Source: Parus major (Eukaryota > Chordata > Aves > Passeriformes > Paridae). From it: DNA of 64,000 nucleotides. The DNA is taken from the NCBI RefSeq assembly GCF_001522545.3, contig NC_031797.1:853507-917506 (forward strand), in the 5' to 3' direction. Below the pieces are notes generated by a model. It ran no database searches and was not told where the DNA came from. It saw only the letters and a list, made by a program, of their open reading frames with translations. A program made the translations under genes and the position numbers. Shown piece after piece: positions 12,136 through 24,092 of this stretch (position 1 is the first letter of the stretch; every line of letters begins with the position of its first letter).

Positions 12136-13084
12136 TGAGCTACACCACTTTTTAGTACCAAAACTTGGACTTCTTACATATGCTGAAATGCTTTTCTTCC
12201 TTAACATTAACATGCCAACACTTTTACAGGATCATTCCTAAAATAGATAGTGCCAAGCTGGTTCTGATCACACCTGCTTACCTCTACCACCTCCTCCTCC
12301 AAGCTTTTCTCTTTTTTAATTTAACACATTACTCCCATATGTTCTTTCAGTGGCAAAACTGGAGAAAGCTCCCAAATTTAACAGAGATCAGCTTCCACCA
12401 AATGAAGCAAACAGTCAGAGACAACATAATTGCAGTGAAAAGTTAGAAAAGTCTGTGATGCTATTAATAAAGGAGATTTAAAAAATAAAGATTAGTGCAT
12501 GCCATATTAAACACTCTCCCCTGTTTTGAAGTTTACTTACCACCACCCTTACCGACCCACAAGCTACCAAATGTGTGTCTCAAACTAAACAGTTTGACAA
12601 AATGCCCCTTCCCTCTTTTCTTTTTTTGGGTTGTTGTTGTTTTAACACCATGAGTAAGAGAGCTAAGCCTGCAGAACCCACACAAGGAGCGTGATCAGGC
12701 AGGGAGCACCACACATTTGAAGCAACCTCCCAAAATGGTTCAGCACAGTATTCGTGAGAGATCCAGATCCAGTTACACAGCAAAGAGACATTTTAAATTC
12801 TGCATCTGAAACACATTTGACTATCAAGCTTTTCAGTTCCCATCTGCCCAAATTTCACCTACAACTTTCACTCAGAAGCACAGCACAGATGGTTCAACAG
12901 AGAGACTGCAGAGGCAGAACACAGCAGTGAATGTTCAGCACCTGAATAGTGACATGCTTTTACCCTAAAACCTGTGCCACTAACGCAGACCCAAGGGAGC
13001 AAGCAGCACCTCTGGTTTGTAGAATGCTTTTGCTGTCTCTAAATTTGTTCATGGGAAGTGAGTCCATTTCCCCCAAAGCAAGTA

Positions 13085-13715
13085 AAAAAGGCTTTGCCAG
13101 AAAGAAGGACTTGGAGGTGCTGGTGCAGCGGCTGAATATGAACTGGTGTGTGCCCAGGTGGGCAAGAAGGCCAATGCTACGTGGCTTGTATCAGCCAGTG
13201 TGGCCAGCAGGACCAGGGCAGTGACCGTCCCTGTGTGCTGGGCACTGCTGAGGCCCCACCTCAAATCCTGGTGAAAGTTCTGAGCCTCTCACAAGAGGGC
13301 TGGAGCATGTCTGGAGAGGAGAATGGAGCTGGGGAAGGGGCTGGAGCACCAGGAGCAGCTGAGGGGAAGCTCAGCTGGAGAAAAGAGGTTCAGGATTCTT
13401 GATCTCTACAGCTCCCAGACAGGAGAGTGCAGCTGGGTGGGGTTTGGGCTCTGCTCCCAGGGAACAAGGGACAGGACAAGAGGAAATAGTCTCAAGCTGT
13501 GCTAGGAGAGGTTTAGGTAGGACATCAGGAGGAATTTCTTCATGGAAAGCATGATCCAACACTGGCACAGGCTGCCCAGGATAGCGGTGGAATCCCTATC
13601 ACTGCAGTGTGTATGTGGCACTTGGGAACATGGTTTAGGCACTGCTGAGGGAATGGTTTGACTTGATGTTAGAAGGCTTTTCCAGATTGAATGATTCTGT
13701 GATTCTATGATATTT
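13085..13715 (+). mobile_element. CR1 LINE 3' end, plus orientation
   Basis: About 630 bp of CR1 3' UTR reads forward, with blocks ccagcaggaccagggcagtg, cactgctgaggccccacctc and the terminal gattctgtgattctatga. It lies in FZR1 intron 1. Confidence 0.9.
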
Positions 13716-16449
13716 AAGTTTGAATAAAAAAAAGATCTTGAGGACCTACAAGTGTTCAATATTCTTCAGACAGTATTTTGTCACTAATTATGCAGTTTAT
13801 GCTTAGAGAAGAAAGTTGGGATTCGGTGGAAGGGTTTGGATTCCTTGAGAAGAATTTGTATTCTGACTTTATGTTCTTCATGCACCTTCTGTCCTGTCTC
13901 TGAATTGGCTGGATTCTCTCACAGCTCATTACCTCCAGAACAATACTTACAGGCAGAGTTATGGTGCTGAACAAGTGCCTTTTGTTCTTTTTATTGACCC
14001 AACCTTCATGTATTCAAACACAGAAGTGTTTTTTCTTGGTATGGATATGTTTTTAATAAGCCAGTAAGCAGAATGCCAGGCCTGGCAAGGAAATGAGAGC
14101 AGCAATTTTGAAAAGTGATTTCTGTGGTTTGAGGCAGGTTGGACTTGTTTGGATTCCCCAGCACACACTGAAGGAGGGGTAGGAGATTGCAGGTTGGTTC
14201 TGTCAATTCAGACATGCTCTGCTCAAGCAGTTCAAGAGCTGGATGATTCTTGACCCTTTTTTATTCCAGAAATTATTATTGTACCTTCTCTTCGGAAGTT
14301 ATTTGGGGGGGTAAGTGTTTAACAGGAGAGGTGCTGATGAAAGTAAGACTTGGAATACCAAAGACAGGACGTAAATGTAAAGCTGAATATATTTCCTAAT
14401 TTACACAGGCCACAGAGTGGTAAAGGATGCCTTAGTAACTAAAATACCATTAATGTTATGTTGATGCTTTATTTTGAAGCATCTCAATTCTGAAAAAGGT
14501 TGCCTGGAGCTTTTCTTACTAGTAAGTCATAAACAGACTCCAAATTTATAGTCAGCAAGAGCCTACCCACACCCAGAGATGCCACCTGCTCTTTGGGCCT
14601 GTATTAAATGGCACAGCCTTTAAGGTAAAAACATGTCACTACTCAGGTGCTGAATATTTCCAAGCCCTCTGGAATAGCCCCATCACTTGCTAAGGGGAAA
14701 AGTACACAAGTACTCATTCCTCCAAGTCCTGACAGGAAGGGTTTGAAATCAAACCCAGATGTCCTGCTTCCCCAAATCCAAAGTTTTCATTTCTTTTGAT
14801 TTGACTAAACCCGGTCACAACACTTGCAAATCAGTAAGACAAAGCCCTCAGCTGGCAGCAGAAGTGGCAGCTCCTCTATCTCTGGCAGCTGCAGTGTCCT
14901 CTTGCCAGCTGCAGGTACTGACCACATCACACAAAAACCTAACTCAGCTCCAAAGGGCTGATGTTTTTGGCTGGTTTAGTAAGCATCACCTCCTCCTCAA
15001 CTTGGAGTACTGCATGAGTATTACCACTTATAGATCCTTTTACTGGCTCTTGAACAAGCTGTAATGGAAAAGAAGGAAAAAAAAAGGCACCAACAGAAAA
15101 AGCTATGCCATAGCTTTTAGCTGTGTAATAGCAGAGACTATTAGGAATGCATTCAGAATGCCAAGGCTTCACAGAGCAGCCATTGGGAACAAGCAAGATA
15201 CGCTGTGCTTGGCCAAACTCAAGCAAAACTTGTCCACACTTAACCCACAGGAACATTACACCAACCAAGCAAGCCTTTTCAGGAACTGGCCTCCTTTCAA
15301 ACCAGCAATAGCACAAAAAGTTAGAGTTGTGCCTTTTACCAATATTTACCTTTTTAAAACTACAAGGATATAATTTGTTACCCAGTAATTTAGTAGGGTA
15401 TAGTGCAAGAAGCATTTATAAAATCAGCCACTTACCCCTATGCAATGGGAGCAGTTAAAGCTTTATTTCAAAACAAACTACAACCTTTGCTGCCTTGCCC
15501 TCATCAGAGAAGCATATTCACAGCTTTGTAAGACAGATCACACTAATGACAAGAAAAAAAAATATACTCCAGTGTTACGGTGTCAGATGGGATCTTAACA
15601 CTCACACTCCTGAAGATTCAATATTCCACCAAAATCCAAGATTCTGGACTATGCAAGGAGCCATTACAACACAGCAATGTACTTCAGAGCATAAGATGTA
15701 GGCAACTGCTCTGCACTGAAGGTCCTGCAAAATTCCGTGCTTTTCTGCCTTTCCAAAGCATCTTGCTGAGCACCTCCTGAGGGGGACACTCAGAAACACC
15801 TTTATGCACTCACTGCCATCAGCTTTACAATGCCCCTGTTCTAGAAGTGCCAACTTTTAGAGACCAGCAATACACACAATCTGAACTCCAGCTTCATCTG
15901 AAGGCAGAGTGGTTCACAGGCAGAGCCAAAACACTGAATCTCCAGCCTGCACTCAGCCACCCAGCCTGGAACAGGAGTACAGAAGCTGGAAATGTAAGTG
16001 AAACGCACAGTGATCCATGCCTCCCCTCACTTTCCATGGCAGAAAACATCCCCCTTTCCTCACAGGCATGGGCCCAACTTGCAATTAGAGGTGACAAACA
16101 TTTGACCTTCTGTAGCTCCACCTGCACTCACAGACAAGCTTCAGAACTTCCTATGACAGCTTCAGAAGCTGAGGTAAAGCTACAGATCCACCATCCCAAA
16201 GTGATGCACAATCCTACCACAATGACAGAGAAACTCTGACCAGCAAACCACAAAAATTTAGGGCACTCTGATGACTGAGGTTGCAGGAAGCCTGTGAGAG
16301 GCAAGGACGTAATGCTCCTGACATGGAGCTCTGTTTGTGGCCTGGACTACCATGAGCCAGCAGAAACTCAGGGTTGTAAGACCATCAGGAAACAGCAAAA
16401 TCTCTGTCTTTGGAAGAGCCTTTACTGAAGATAAACCCTGCCACCACTA

Positions 16450-16676
16450 ATCAAAGAATCCCACAATGATTTGGGCTTGAAGGCACCTTAAAGCTCATCT
16501 CATTCCACCCCTGCCATGGCAGGGACACCTTCCCCTATCCCAGGCTGCTCCAAGCCCTGCCCAACCTGACCTTGGGCACTGCCAGGGATCCAGGGACAGC
16601 CACAGCTGCTCTGGGCACCCTGTGCCAGGGCCTTCCCACCCTCACAGGGAAGAATTTCTTCCTAATGTCTAATAAA
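16450..16676 (-). mobile_element. CR1 LINE 3' end, short
   Basis: The terminus (aagaatcccacaatgatttg) is followed by a typical 3' UTR, truncated after about 225 bp. The same subfamily recurs at 19950. Confidence 0.85.
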
Positions 16677-18232
16677 TCTTCTCAGGACACCACTACAAGC
16701 CCAAAAGGTTTTCACCAAGATTTTTGTATACACAACAGTTGCTCTTAAGTGCAAATGCTCCTCAAAGATGACACTCAGGAAAGCTCACCAGGAACATCTC
16801 TTGCTGCCTCTCACACAGATGATGCTCAGGTATCACCACTGCTTTCAGCATAGATGTTTTTACTAAATCCCTTTTTTCTCCACAACTAAAGGGAAAAAGG
16901 GGAAGATGACAGTCAAGCCTGTACTCCAAAGACCAGGCTATTTTCAACTGTTCAACTGAAACTCAAATACAAGTGATGGGCAATTACAGAGATCAGAATC
17001 AGCAGCCAACCCCACCAATGCAGCCACACAGCAGCCAGGCCCTTTGTTGAGGGGTTCCAAATTTGCCTCAGCTGGTTTTTATTAATTCAGGAGAATTGTA
17101 GGGTTGTTACTTTACCTTCATAAATGATGTTTTCATTCAATACACATCCCACTGCAGCATATCATTGTCTCTTGGCAGTGCAAAGCTTATCCAAGCAGAC
17201 ATGACAACCACGCACTCAGCAGGGGATTTCTTCGAAAATCACCACAATGAAACCCCTTTTTTATTGCTTGCAGGTGGTCATTATTTCACCTTTTCACCAT
17301 GATGCTCCATAAATAAGAGGGACACACTTGCTCCCAGGGAATACAAAATACATGATGAAGTCCTCAGCAGTGCAGGAAGCCTAGCACCGGGAAACAAAGC
17401 ACAACACATGGGGTCACTTTGATGGTACCTCTTGCCTGTGGGCCAAAAGGCCCCTAATTAACAGGAAGTCTCCTTAAAGAGGTTTATCTGTTACAAAAGC
17501 AACACAAACAAGGCAGCAGCAGGAACACTCCAGTTTCAGAGATGCAGTAATTGGCCAAGGCACCTGGTGAAGCAGCACCTGCACCACTGGGCTGTGATGG
17601 CTGTCACCTGGCTCAGGGATGCTCCAAGGGCTGGGGTGAAGAGCAGGTTCAGCTCCAGCAGGTATTGCCTGAGAAACACTGAGTGCTGAGCAAGTTCTGC
17701 TGCTCTCATTTGCCAGTGGAAGAGGATCCTGCTGGTCCCCATGTGCTCAGGCAGAATGACAAAGAACCCCATCCCTTCTGCAGGTACTAGAGGCTAATTC
17801 CTGCTTTGGGGAAGGGGCTGGATATGATTTCTCCAAGGTACTTCTTGGCAAGGAGGGGACATGCACAAACCTTACAATGTTCTGCTTTGAGATTTCATCT
17901 CAGTTCAGGATATAACCAATGCCAAACACTTGTGCATCTCACAAGGCAGGGCCTGTCAAACACCACAGTTCTTTCCACAGCACCTGGCCCGTGGTACTCC
18001 CCTTGGATACAGGAGCTGAGCTCTGGGTAGTCACTGGCCTCCACAGAGGGCCGGTTACAGCCACAGCACTTATGTTTCCACCATCACCTGGTGGCAGTTT
18101 TCCCCACACTAACACATTTTGTACAATTTGGACAGACAGGATAAACAAAGGTTCTGCTTTCAACCAGCATATGATGGCACCTATTTTGGTAATCACCTAG
18201 AAAATAATTACTTGTTTAATTATTCTGTGTAG

Positions 18233-18393
18233 AATCAAAGAATCATTTAGGTTGGAAAATCCCTGTAAGATCAGAGTCCAACTGTTCCCCCAGCACTATC
18301 AAGCCACCACTAACCATACCCAAGGTAAGATCCACATGTCTGTTAAATCCCTGCAGGGTGTGGACTCCACCACTGCCCTGCATATCCCAGTGT
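18233..18393 (-). mobile_element. CR1 LINE 3' end, short
   Basis: A short diverged terminal fragment (aagaatcatttaggttggaa) abuts the longer CR1 at 18398. Confidence 0.7.
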
Positions 18394-18397
18394 TACA

Positions 18398-19320
18398 CAG
18401 AATCACAGAGTGGGTCAGGTTGGAAGAACCACAGTGGTCATCTGGTCCCACCTCCCTACTTAAGCAGGGTCATCCCAGAACATATGGCACAGGATTGTGT
18501 CCAGACACTTCTGGAATACCTCCAGTGAGGGAGACTGCACACCTTCCCTGGGCAGCCTGTTCCAATGCTCAGTCACTGCACAGGGAAGTTCTTCCTCATG
18601 TTCAGAAGAAACTTCCTGGGTATCAGCTCCTGCTCCTGTCCCATTGCTGGGCCCCATGGAGCAGGGCCTGGTCTCTGCTCCAAGCCCTCCCTGCAGACAC
18701 AGAGAGAGGATGAGGGCTGAGGTCCCCTCTCAAGGCTGAACAGTCACAGCTTGCTAAGCCTTTCCTGAAGAGAGAGATGGTCCAGTCCCTTCAGCATCTC
18801 TGCAGCATCCACTGGACCCACTCCAGGAGCTCCAGGAGGGACACCTCCTGTCCAGAACTGGACACAGCACTCCAGATTTACCTCACCAGGGCCAAGCAGA
18901 GGGGCAGGATCACCTCCTTCAACCTGCTGGCAATGCTCTTCCTAATGCACACCAGGATCTTACTGGCTCCTTGGCCTCCAGGACACACAGCTGGTCAGGA
19001 ACAGTCTGTTGTTCACCAAGACACCCAGGGCCCTCTGCAGCTGCTCTCCAGCAGGTCAGCTCCCAGCCTGGACTGGGGTTATCCCTCCCCAGGTGGAAGA
19101 TCCTATACAACTCTATACAACTCCTTGTTGAAGTTCTGACAGTTTTTTCCTGCCCAACTCTCCAGCCTGCTGAGGCCCCTCTGCAGGGCTGCACAGCCCT
19201 GGGGGGGGACTGGCCACTGGTCCTGCTCTGTGTCAGAGCTGAGGAGGCACCAACCCCTTCATCCAACCACTGATGGATTAGTTAAACAACACTGGGCACA
19301 GGATTGAACCTGGGGGGGGC
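18398..19320 (-). mobile_element. CR1 LINE, longest 3' fragment in the window
   Basis: About 920 bp in minus orientation follows the classical avian CR1 3' region: terminus acagaatcacagagtgggtc, then cagcctgttccaatgctcag, ctggacacagcactccagat and ttcttcctaatgcacacc. The most internal recognisable part, near 19150-19320, is the ORF2 to 3' UTR junction region. It lies in FZR1 intron 1. Confidence 0.9.
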
Positions 19321-19949
19321 TAATAGAAAGGAAGTGGGGATGGACAGAGCTAAGTATGTGGATCTTAGGGACACAGGGGCCTTAGAAGTTTTTTTGTAAG
19401 TTTTTACATGTAGGTCACTCCAGACTCAAAGAGGACTGGCTTAGGAGCAGAAAAAAGGACAAGAAAAGGCTATAGTCTGCATTTTATAACAACTTATAGA
19501 ACCTGCAGGGCTCTTTGTTTCTGTTCAGTAGATTCTATTCTGTGAGCACATTTTTCATAGGGCTACTGACTTTAATAACATGCAGTTTCCCTTCAAAAAA
19601 TCTACATAAGATGGTTATCCAATTACCTTGTACTTCCAAGTGGGTAAAGACAGCTAAAAGCACCAGCTTTATAGATACACACTCTGGTAAGGCTTCCAGA
19701 AAAGAAGTCAAAGATTAAAAATTCACCAGCAGCCCCCATCCTCAGAGCTTTACTGAAAGGTCAGGCATCCAAAACTCTGCTTCATCATAATACTTAAGGT
19801 ACTGAAGATGCAACGGTGCCCCTGGACAAACTACAAAAGTAAACCATAGAATTTATGAAACATGACAGCCTCAGTCAACAGCCCCAGAAAAACTCTGCTT
19901 CTGTATTAATTATAATAATAAAAAACCCCAAAGTCAGACTAATACAAGA

Positions 19950-20215
19950 TCATAGAATCCCACAATGCTTTGGGCTTGAAGGCACCTTAAATCTCATCTC
20001 CTTCCACCCCCTGCCATAGGCAGGGACACTTTCCACTACCCCAGGCTGCTCCAAGCCCCATCCAACCCAGCCTTGGACACTTCCAGGGATCCAGGGGCCT
20101 CCCCACCCTCACAGGGAACAATTCCTTCCCAATATCCCATCTAACTCTGCCTTCTGGTGGGAAGTCATTCCCTCTTCTCCTGTCCCTCCAGGCTCTTGTA
20201 CATAGCCTCTCCATC
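19950..20215 (-). mobile_element. CR1 LINE 3' end, short
   Basis: The terminus (catagaatcccacaatgctt) is followed by ccaggctgctccaagcccca. It belongs to the same subfamily as the copy at 16450-16676. Confidence 0.85.
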
Positions 20216-21234
20216 TTTTCTGTTGGCTCGTTCAGATTCTAGAAGGCAACAACGAGGTTTTATTGCTCACAGCAGAACTGCTCTCTGAAGAGCCTTCAGC
20301 ACATAATACTGGGGTGTTATCATTAAATACACACAGGAAAAATCAGCACTTCACAAGAAAATGGGCACAAAGCCTTCAAGAGAGCTACAAGTCAAGAGAA
20401 AACAATCCTCCATGCCACAAATCCAACACCTTCCCGAGGGGTGACTCCAGTGTGACCTGACAAACCTCCCTGCCCCAGCAGAACCTTCTAACGACCTGGA
20501 GGACCTTCAGCTCAGGCTGATCCTGTGTACAAATCCCACATGCAAAATGTCAACAACAGGTTAAAAGCACCCTGATGGAACACACAGCGATATTGAGCTC
20601 CCTCAGACCCCAGAGCTATGGGGTGAGCAAGGCCACATCCACCGGTGCTCTATGTAAACAACAGACTGCTGGCCAAAATTTCTGCTGCTTGGCAGATCCC
20701 TTTAGGAGTAAGATCCACACCACTAAAATCTCGGCTACCGTCTGTGTTATCAACTTGATCAAGAACCAAGAGCTGACCCAGGCTCCGGCTCTTTGCATCT
20801 TTCCCCAGTGGGCCAGGGCACACGGACCGAGCGAAGGGGTTACACCGCGAGCTTCCAGCTGCTTTGCACTGCCCCGGCCCCGGGTGCAGGTGCAGGATGC
20901 CCGTTACCAAACACACCAGAGCGTTGGGGCTCACCGGCCCCGCCGTGACAGGGCACAGCCCGCCTGGGTCCACAGGAACCGGCACAGACCGGGCCCATCC
21001 TGCCAGGGCTGACAAGGCACCGCAACGGGCGGGGAAGGAGAGGCGGGTCTGCTCGGTGACCGGCTGCCGAGGGAGAGAGGGAGGGCGAAAGGGACTAAAG
21101 ATGGCAAAGCACCTCCAGCCACGCCCGGCCCGGCCCAACCCAACCCAGCCCGGCCCCTCCGCAGCAGTCCGGCCCGGCCCACAGGCCCGTGCCTCTGGGG
21201 AAAAGTGCGGGGCCAAAACCTGCCGTAGGCCCCC

Positions 21235-21294
21235 CGCCTTGCCTTGCCTTGCCTTGCCTCGCCTCGCCTCGCCTCGCCTCGCCTCGCCTCGCCA
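21235..21294. repeat. Pentanucleotide microsatellite (GCCTT)n(GCCTC)n
   Basis: About four GCCTT units pass into about eight GCCTC units without interruption. The array sits in FZR1 intron 1, some 40-100 bp past the proposed exon 1 donor, so it would be transcribed near the 5' end. Confidence 0.9.
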
Positions 21295-21330
21295 GGCCGT
21301 GCCGTGCCCCGGGCGCTACCCCGGCCGTAC

Positions 21331-21520
21331 CTGCTCCGGCGCCGGTGCCACCAGCCGGCCCGGCCCGGCCCAGCTCCGCCTCCTCCGTCAGCACCCGTCA
21401 GCCCCGCCGCTCCACAACATGGCGGCCGCCCTCGCGCGGGGCAGGACGGGAGCGCGCCCCGCCCGCCGCTTCGAACACACACAGGAAGCGGCGGCGCGCG
21501 GCGCCATAGCAACGGCCCGC
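21331..21520 (-). other. FZR1: FZR1 non-coding first exon (upstream end approximate)
   Basis: On the minus strand, GGAGCAG followed by gtacgg at 21331/21330 makes a good splice donor inside the CpG island. It would splice to the acceptor at 9710 and leave an 11.6-kb intron 1. The transcription start is not defined by sequence; I place it somewhere between about 21.40 and 21.52 kb, next to the CRE and X-box motifs. This is inference from the donor and the island. Confidence 0.55.
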
Positions 21521-21560
21521 TGACGTCACAGCCGGGAGATGACGTCATGGCGGGGGCTCC
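21400..21560 (-). promoter_or_regulatory. FZR1: FZR1 CpG-island promoter with two consensus CREs and an X-box-like site
   Basis: Two perfect palindromic CREs (TGACGTCA) lie at 21521-21528 and 21540-21547. An RFX X-box-like CCATAGCAAC lies at 21504-21513. The stretch is GC-rich, with ATGGCGGC-type (YY1-like) sequence at 21419-21427, and no TATA box is evident. Binding of ATF/CREB and RFX factors is inferred from motifs only. The CREs are symmetric, so the island could also fire on the plus strand. Confidence 0.6.
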
Positions 21561-21609
21561 GGTGTCTGTCTGTCTGTCCCGGGAGGGCACCGGGCTGCTG
21601 AGTCTCTGA

Positions 21610-21760
21610 GGGTCCCCTCTTGGGTCCTTAAGGAGGTCCTTGGGTCTTTGTGGGGCTCTTTAGTGAGAGTTTCTTGGTCCCTGAAGGGGTTCTTGGGTCT
21701 CTGGGGAAGATTCTTAGGTCCTTAAGGGGGCTTCTCAGGTCCTTGGGGTTAGGGTTGGTC
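21610..21760. repeat. Degenerate ~20-bp tandem repeat
   Basis: A ttgggtcc/ttaggtcc-type core recurs near 21621, 21641, 21675, 21693, 21714 and 21735. The array lies just outside the FZR1 island on the divergent side and ends in ttggggttagggttgg, which only resembles telomere repeat. Confidence 0.6.
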
Positions 21761-22394
21761 CTGGCCCCTCCAGGAGGGTGTGGGATTCCTGTGCCCCTCC
21801 CAGAGATTGTCTGTGACTCAGTGTAGGATGCCCCACGATCCTGCAGAGTGTCTGTGTCTCCCCCATTCCTGGTTTCTGATCCCCATTACTCTTCTCAGGG
21901 AGTTGTAGGGTGGGTAGAGGGAAGCCAGTCGTGTGTCCACACCCCTCTTGGGAGGGCACTGGGCCAGAGGCCAAGAGCTCAGCCCCACATGGCCTGCAAG
22001 GAGCCAGGGGCAGGTGCTGCAGGAGGACCCGTGGTCCCGTGCCCTTCTCGGCGCTGGTGTGTGCAGGAACCCCCCCCCATTTTCTGCCCACAGAGGGGCT
22101 GGTTCCAAAGGCCCAGGGTGCTCGTTGGGGGCAGAGGGGTGCCTGTCTGCAGACTGTCCATCTGCGATGCTCTGGTGACCCCAGACGGCCATCTCACAGC
22201 CTGGCACAAACATGCATTCTGGTCCTACTGCAGCTATGCAGCAAGCTGCATGCAATTCCCTGATAATAATCTTGGACTCCCTGGTTATCAGTCATGCAGC
22301 TCAGCCTCACATAATAATCCTAGGCTCCTTGTATGTTATTTTCAACAAGAAACAGCTGATAACTGCAGTCCTGAGAAGGAACAGAATAATTCAT

Positions 22395-22870
22395 AGACTC
22401 CTGGAATATCCTGAGCTGGAGGGACCCTCAGGGATCATCAGTGCAGCCCCTGGCCCTGCCCAGACCCCCCAACAAGCCCACCCTGAGCATCCCTGAGAGC
22501 GCTGTCCAAACGCTCCTGGAGCTCTGGCAGCCTTGGGGCCGGGCCCATTCCCTGGGGAGCCTGGGCAGTGCCAGCAGCCTCGGGGGGAAGAACCTTGCCC
22601 TGAGATCCATCCCAAGCCCTGGCACAGCTCCGGCCCTTCCTGGGTTCCTGTCCCTGTCCCAGAGCAGAGCTCAGCCCCTGCCCCTCCGCCTCCCCTCGGG
22701 AGGAGCTGCAGCCCCCGAGGAGCCTCCCCTCAGTCTCCTCTGCTCCAGCTGAACGAGCCAAGTGCCCTCAGCTGCTCCTCAGAGCCTTCCCCAGCTCCGT
22801 GTCCCTCCTCTGGACACTCTCCAACAGCTTTGGATCCTCCTGATCTTGTAGTACCCAAACTGCCTCCAGA
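22395..22870 (-). mobile_element. CR1 LINE 3' end, near-identical inverted partner of 11.7-12.1 kb
   Basis: The minus strand repeats the sequence of 11660-12110 with very few differences: one residue in a 107-residue conceptual translation. It carries only one copy of the 105-bp block that is doubled in the partner. It lies between the FZR1 promoter and the Harbinger-derived gene. Confidence 0.85.
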
Positions 22871-23059
22871 ACTCAAGATGATTCCTTCCAACAGATCCTG
22901 GGCTCAGGATCCCTGAGGAACTCAGCAACTTCCCTGCAGGCATCCCCACATTCTCCATTGTCTCAGGAGACCTGTGAGATCTGCCCTGCCACAGCACATC
23001 CAGAAACCAAACAGGCTTTGGGATAGCGGGCACCACTTTTGGGGTACCATCCAGGCCCT

Positions 23060-23700
23060 GGCCTTACTCCCAGGTGTGTGGAAAAATTCATGATCCCAGA
23101 GGTTTATGTCCTAAAAGGAGACAGAGGAGTCCTGTAACTTTATTCATGAACAAAGGGAGAGTCCATGGGGCATTTCCCATGGGGTATCTCAAATTGTTGG
23201 AGGGTGGAGCCTTCTTTTTATCTTAATTTTCCTGGCCACATCACCTGTAAAGAGTAAAATGCAACCCCCTGATCATTATACAAAGATGTTAACCCAGTTG
23301 AATGTTGTCACTGCAAGGTGCCTTCTTTGTTAAATACCTCGAGCCCGATGTTGTTGTGACAGCCTTTTTTGTTAAATGCCACCTTGCCTTGTACCCGTGC
23401 CCTTACCCTCTCCCTTTATCCACTGGCTGAGGTACTTGGAAGGTACAAACTTCCTGAATTGCCTACTGTATGTCCCCCTCTAATATGCACCCCCCCCTGT
23501 TTTTAACATATGATAATCATAGTTCTATTGTTTTTGTTCTCCAAGCTCAGGAAGACAGCAGGACCTTGGCTGAGCAGCAGTCTGTGTCAGCAATTAATAA
23601 CATTTTCTGAAACTGATGGTTTCTCCTCTTACTTTCTTATCTACAAGTCCCTGTCCCTATCTACAAGCAGATTCACAGTCTGTCTGTAAAAGACACATTC
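23060..23700 (-). mobile_element. Possible solo LTR or other dispersed repeat
   Basis: This AT-richer block is unlike the GC-rich DNA around it. On the minus strand it carries an AATAAA at 23139-23144. The sequence around gagtccatggggcatttccc resembles avian long-terminal-repeat sequence from memory. I cannot fix TG...CA ends or a target-site duplication, and there is no gag, pol or env coding here. It could instead be unique DNA. Confidence 0.35.
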
Positions 23701-24092
23701 ATCTTATTCCTTTCACCAGGCACCATCAGGGCACTGGCACTGCCTCTCTGTGCTGGGGCCTTTTGTCACTTTGGTGCCACTCCTTGCCGTAGCTGAACCT
23801 GGTGAGCGTTGTCTAGTCTTTTCCAGCATTTTCAAGCCTTCCTTCAAGTCCAAGGCAGATTTTGGATCTTCTTGTGGTTTTCCTTGTTGCTGTAGTGCCA
23901 GTCCTTGCCGCAGCTGAGCTCAGTGACCCTTTCCCAGCCCAGCCTGGAGGCAGGAGAGGAGAGGGTTGGGATGGGGATGGTGGGACGGTGTGGTTTGGTG
24001 AGAGTTGGTGATGGTGGTGAGAGTGAAGGTGGCAGAGCTGTGCAGAACGGTGCGGAGAGCGGGGGATGGTGATGGGGAGGACGGTGCGGTGT

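Larger units (their letters stand above)
9711..21330 (-). other. FZR1: FZR1 intron 1 (11.6 kb)
   Basis: Apart from the CR1 elements listed and the microsatellite at 21235 I see no coding exon here. A 158-codon minus frame (14939-15415) lacks recognisable domains and is probably chance. AT-rich unique sequence occupies roughly 12.15-13.05, 13.75-16.4 and 16.7-18.2 kb. Confidence 0.6.

Noticed and set aside
11449..12161. Long open frames (up to 182 codons) at 11.45-12.16 kb and their mirror at 22.4-22.9 kb
   Set aside because: They lie in the CR1 3' UTR and its inverted copy; GC-rich repeat sequence stays open by chance on both strands.
14939..15415. 158-codon minus-strand open frame in FZR1 intron 1
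   Set aside because: No recognisable domain, no splice or promoter context, and composition like the surrounding intron.
21740..21760. Telomere-like ggttagggttgg
   Set aside because: Only about one and a half TTAGGG units, inside a different degenerate repeat.
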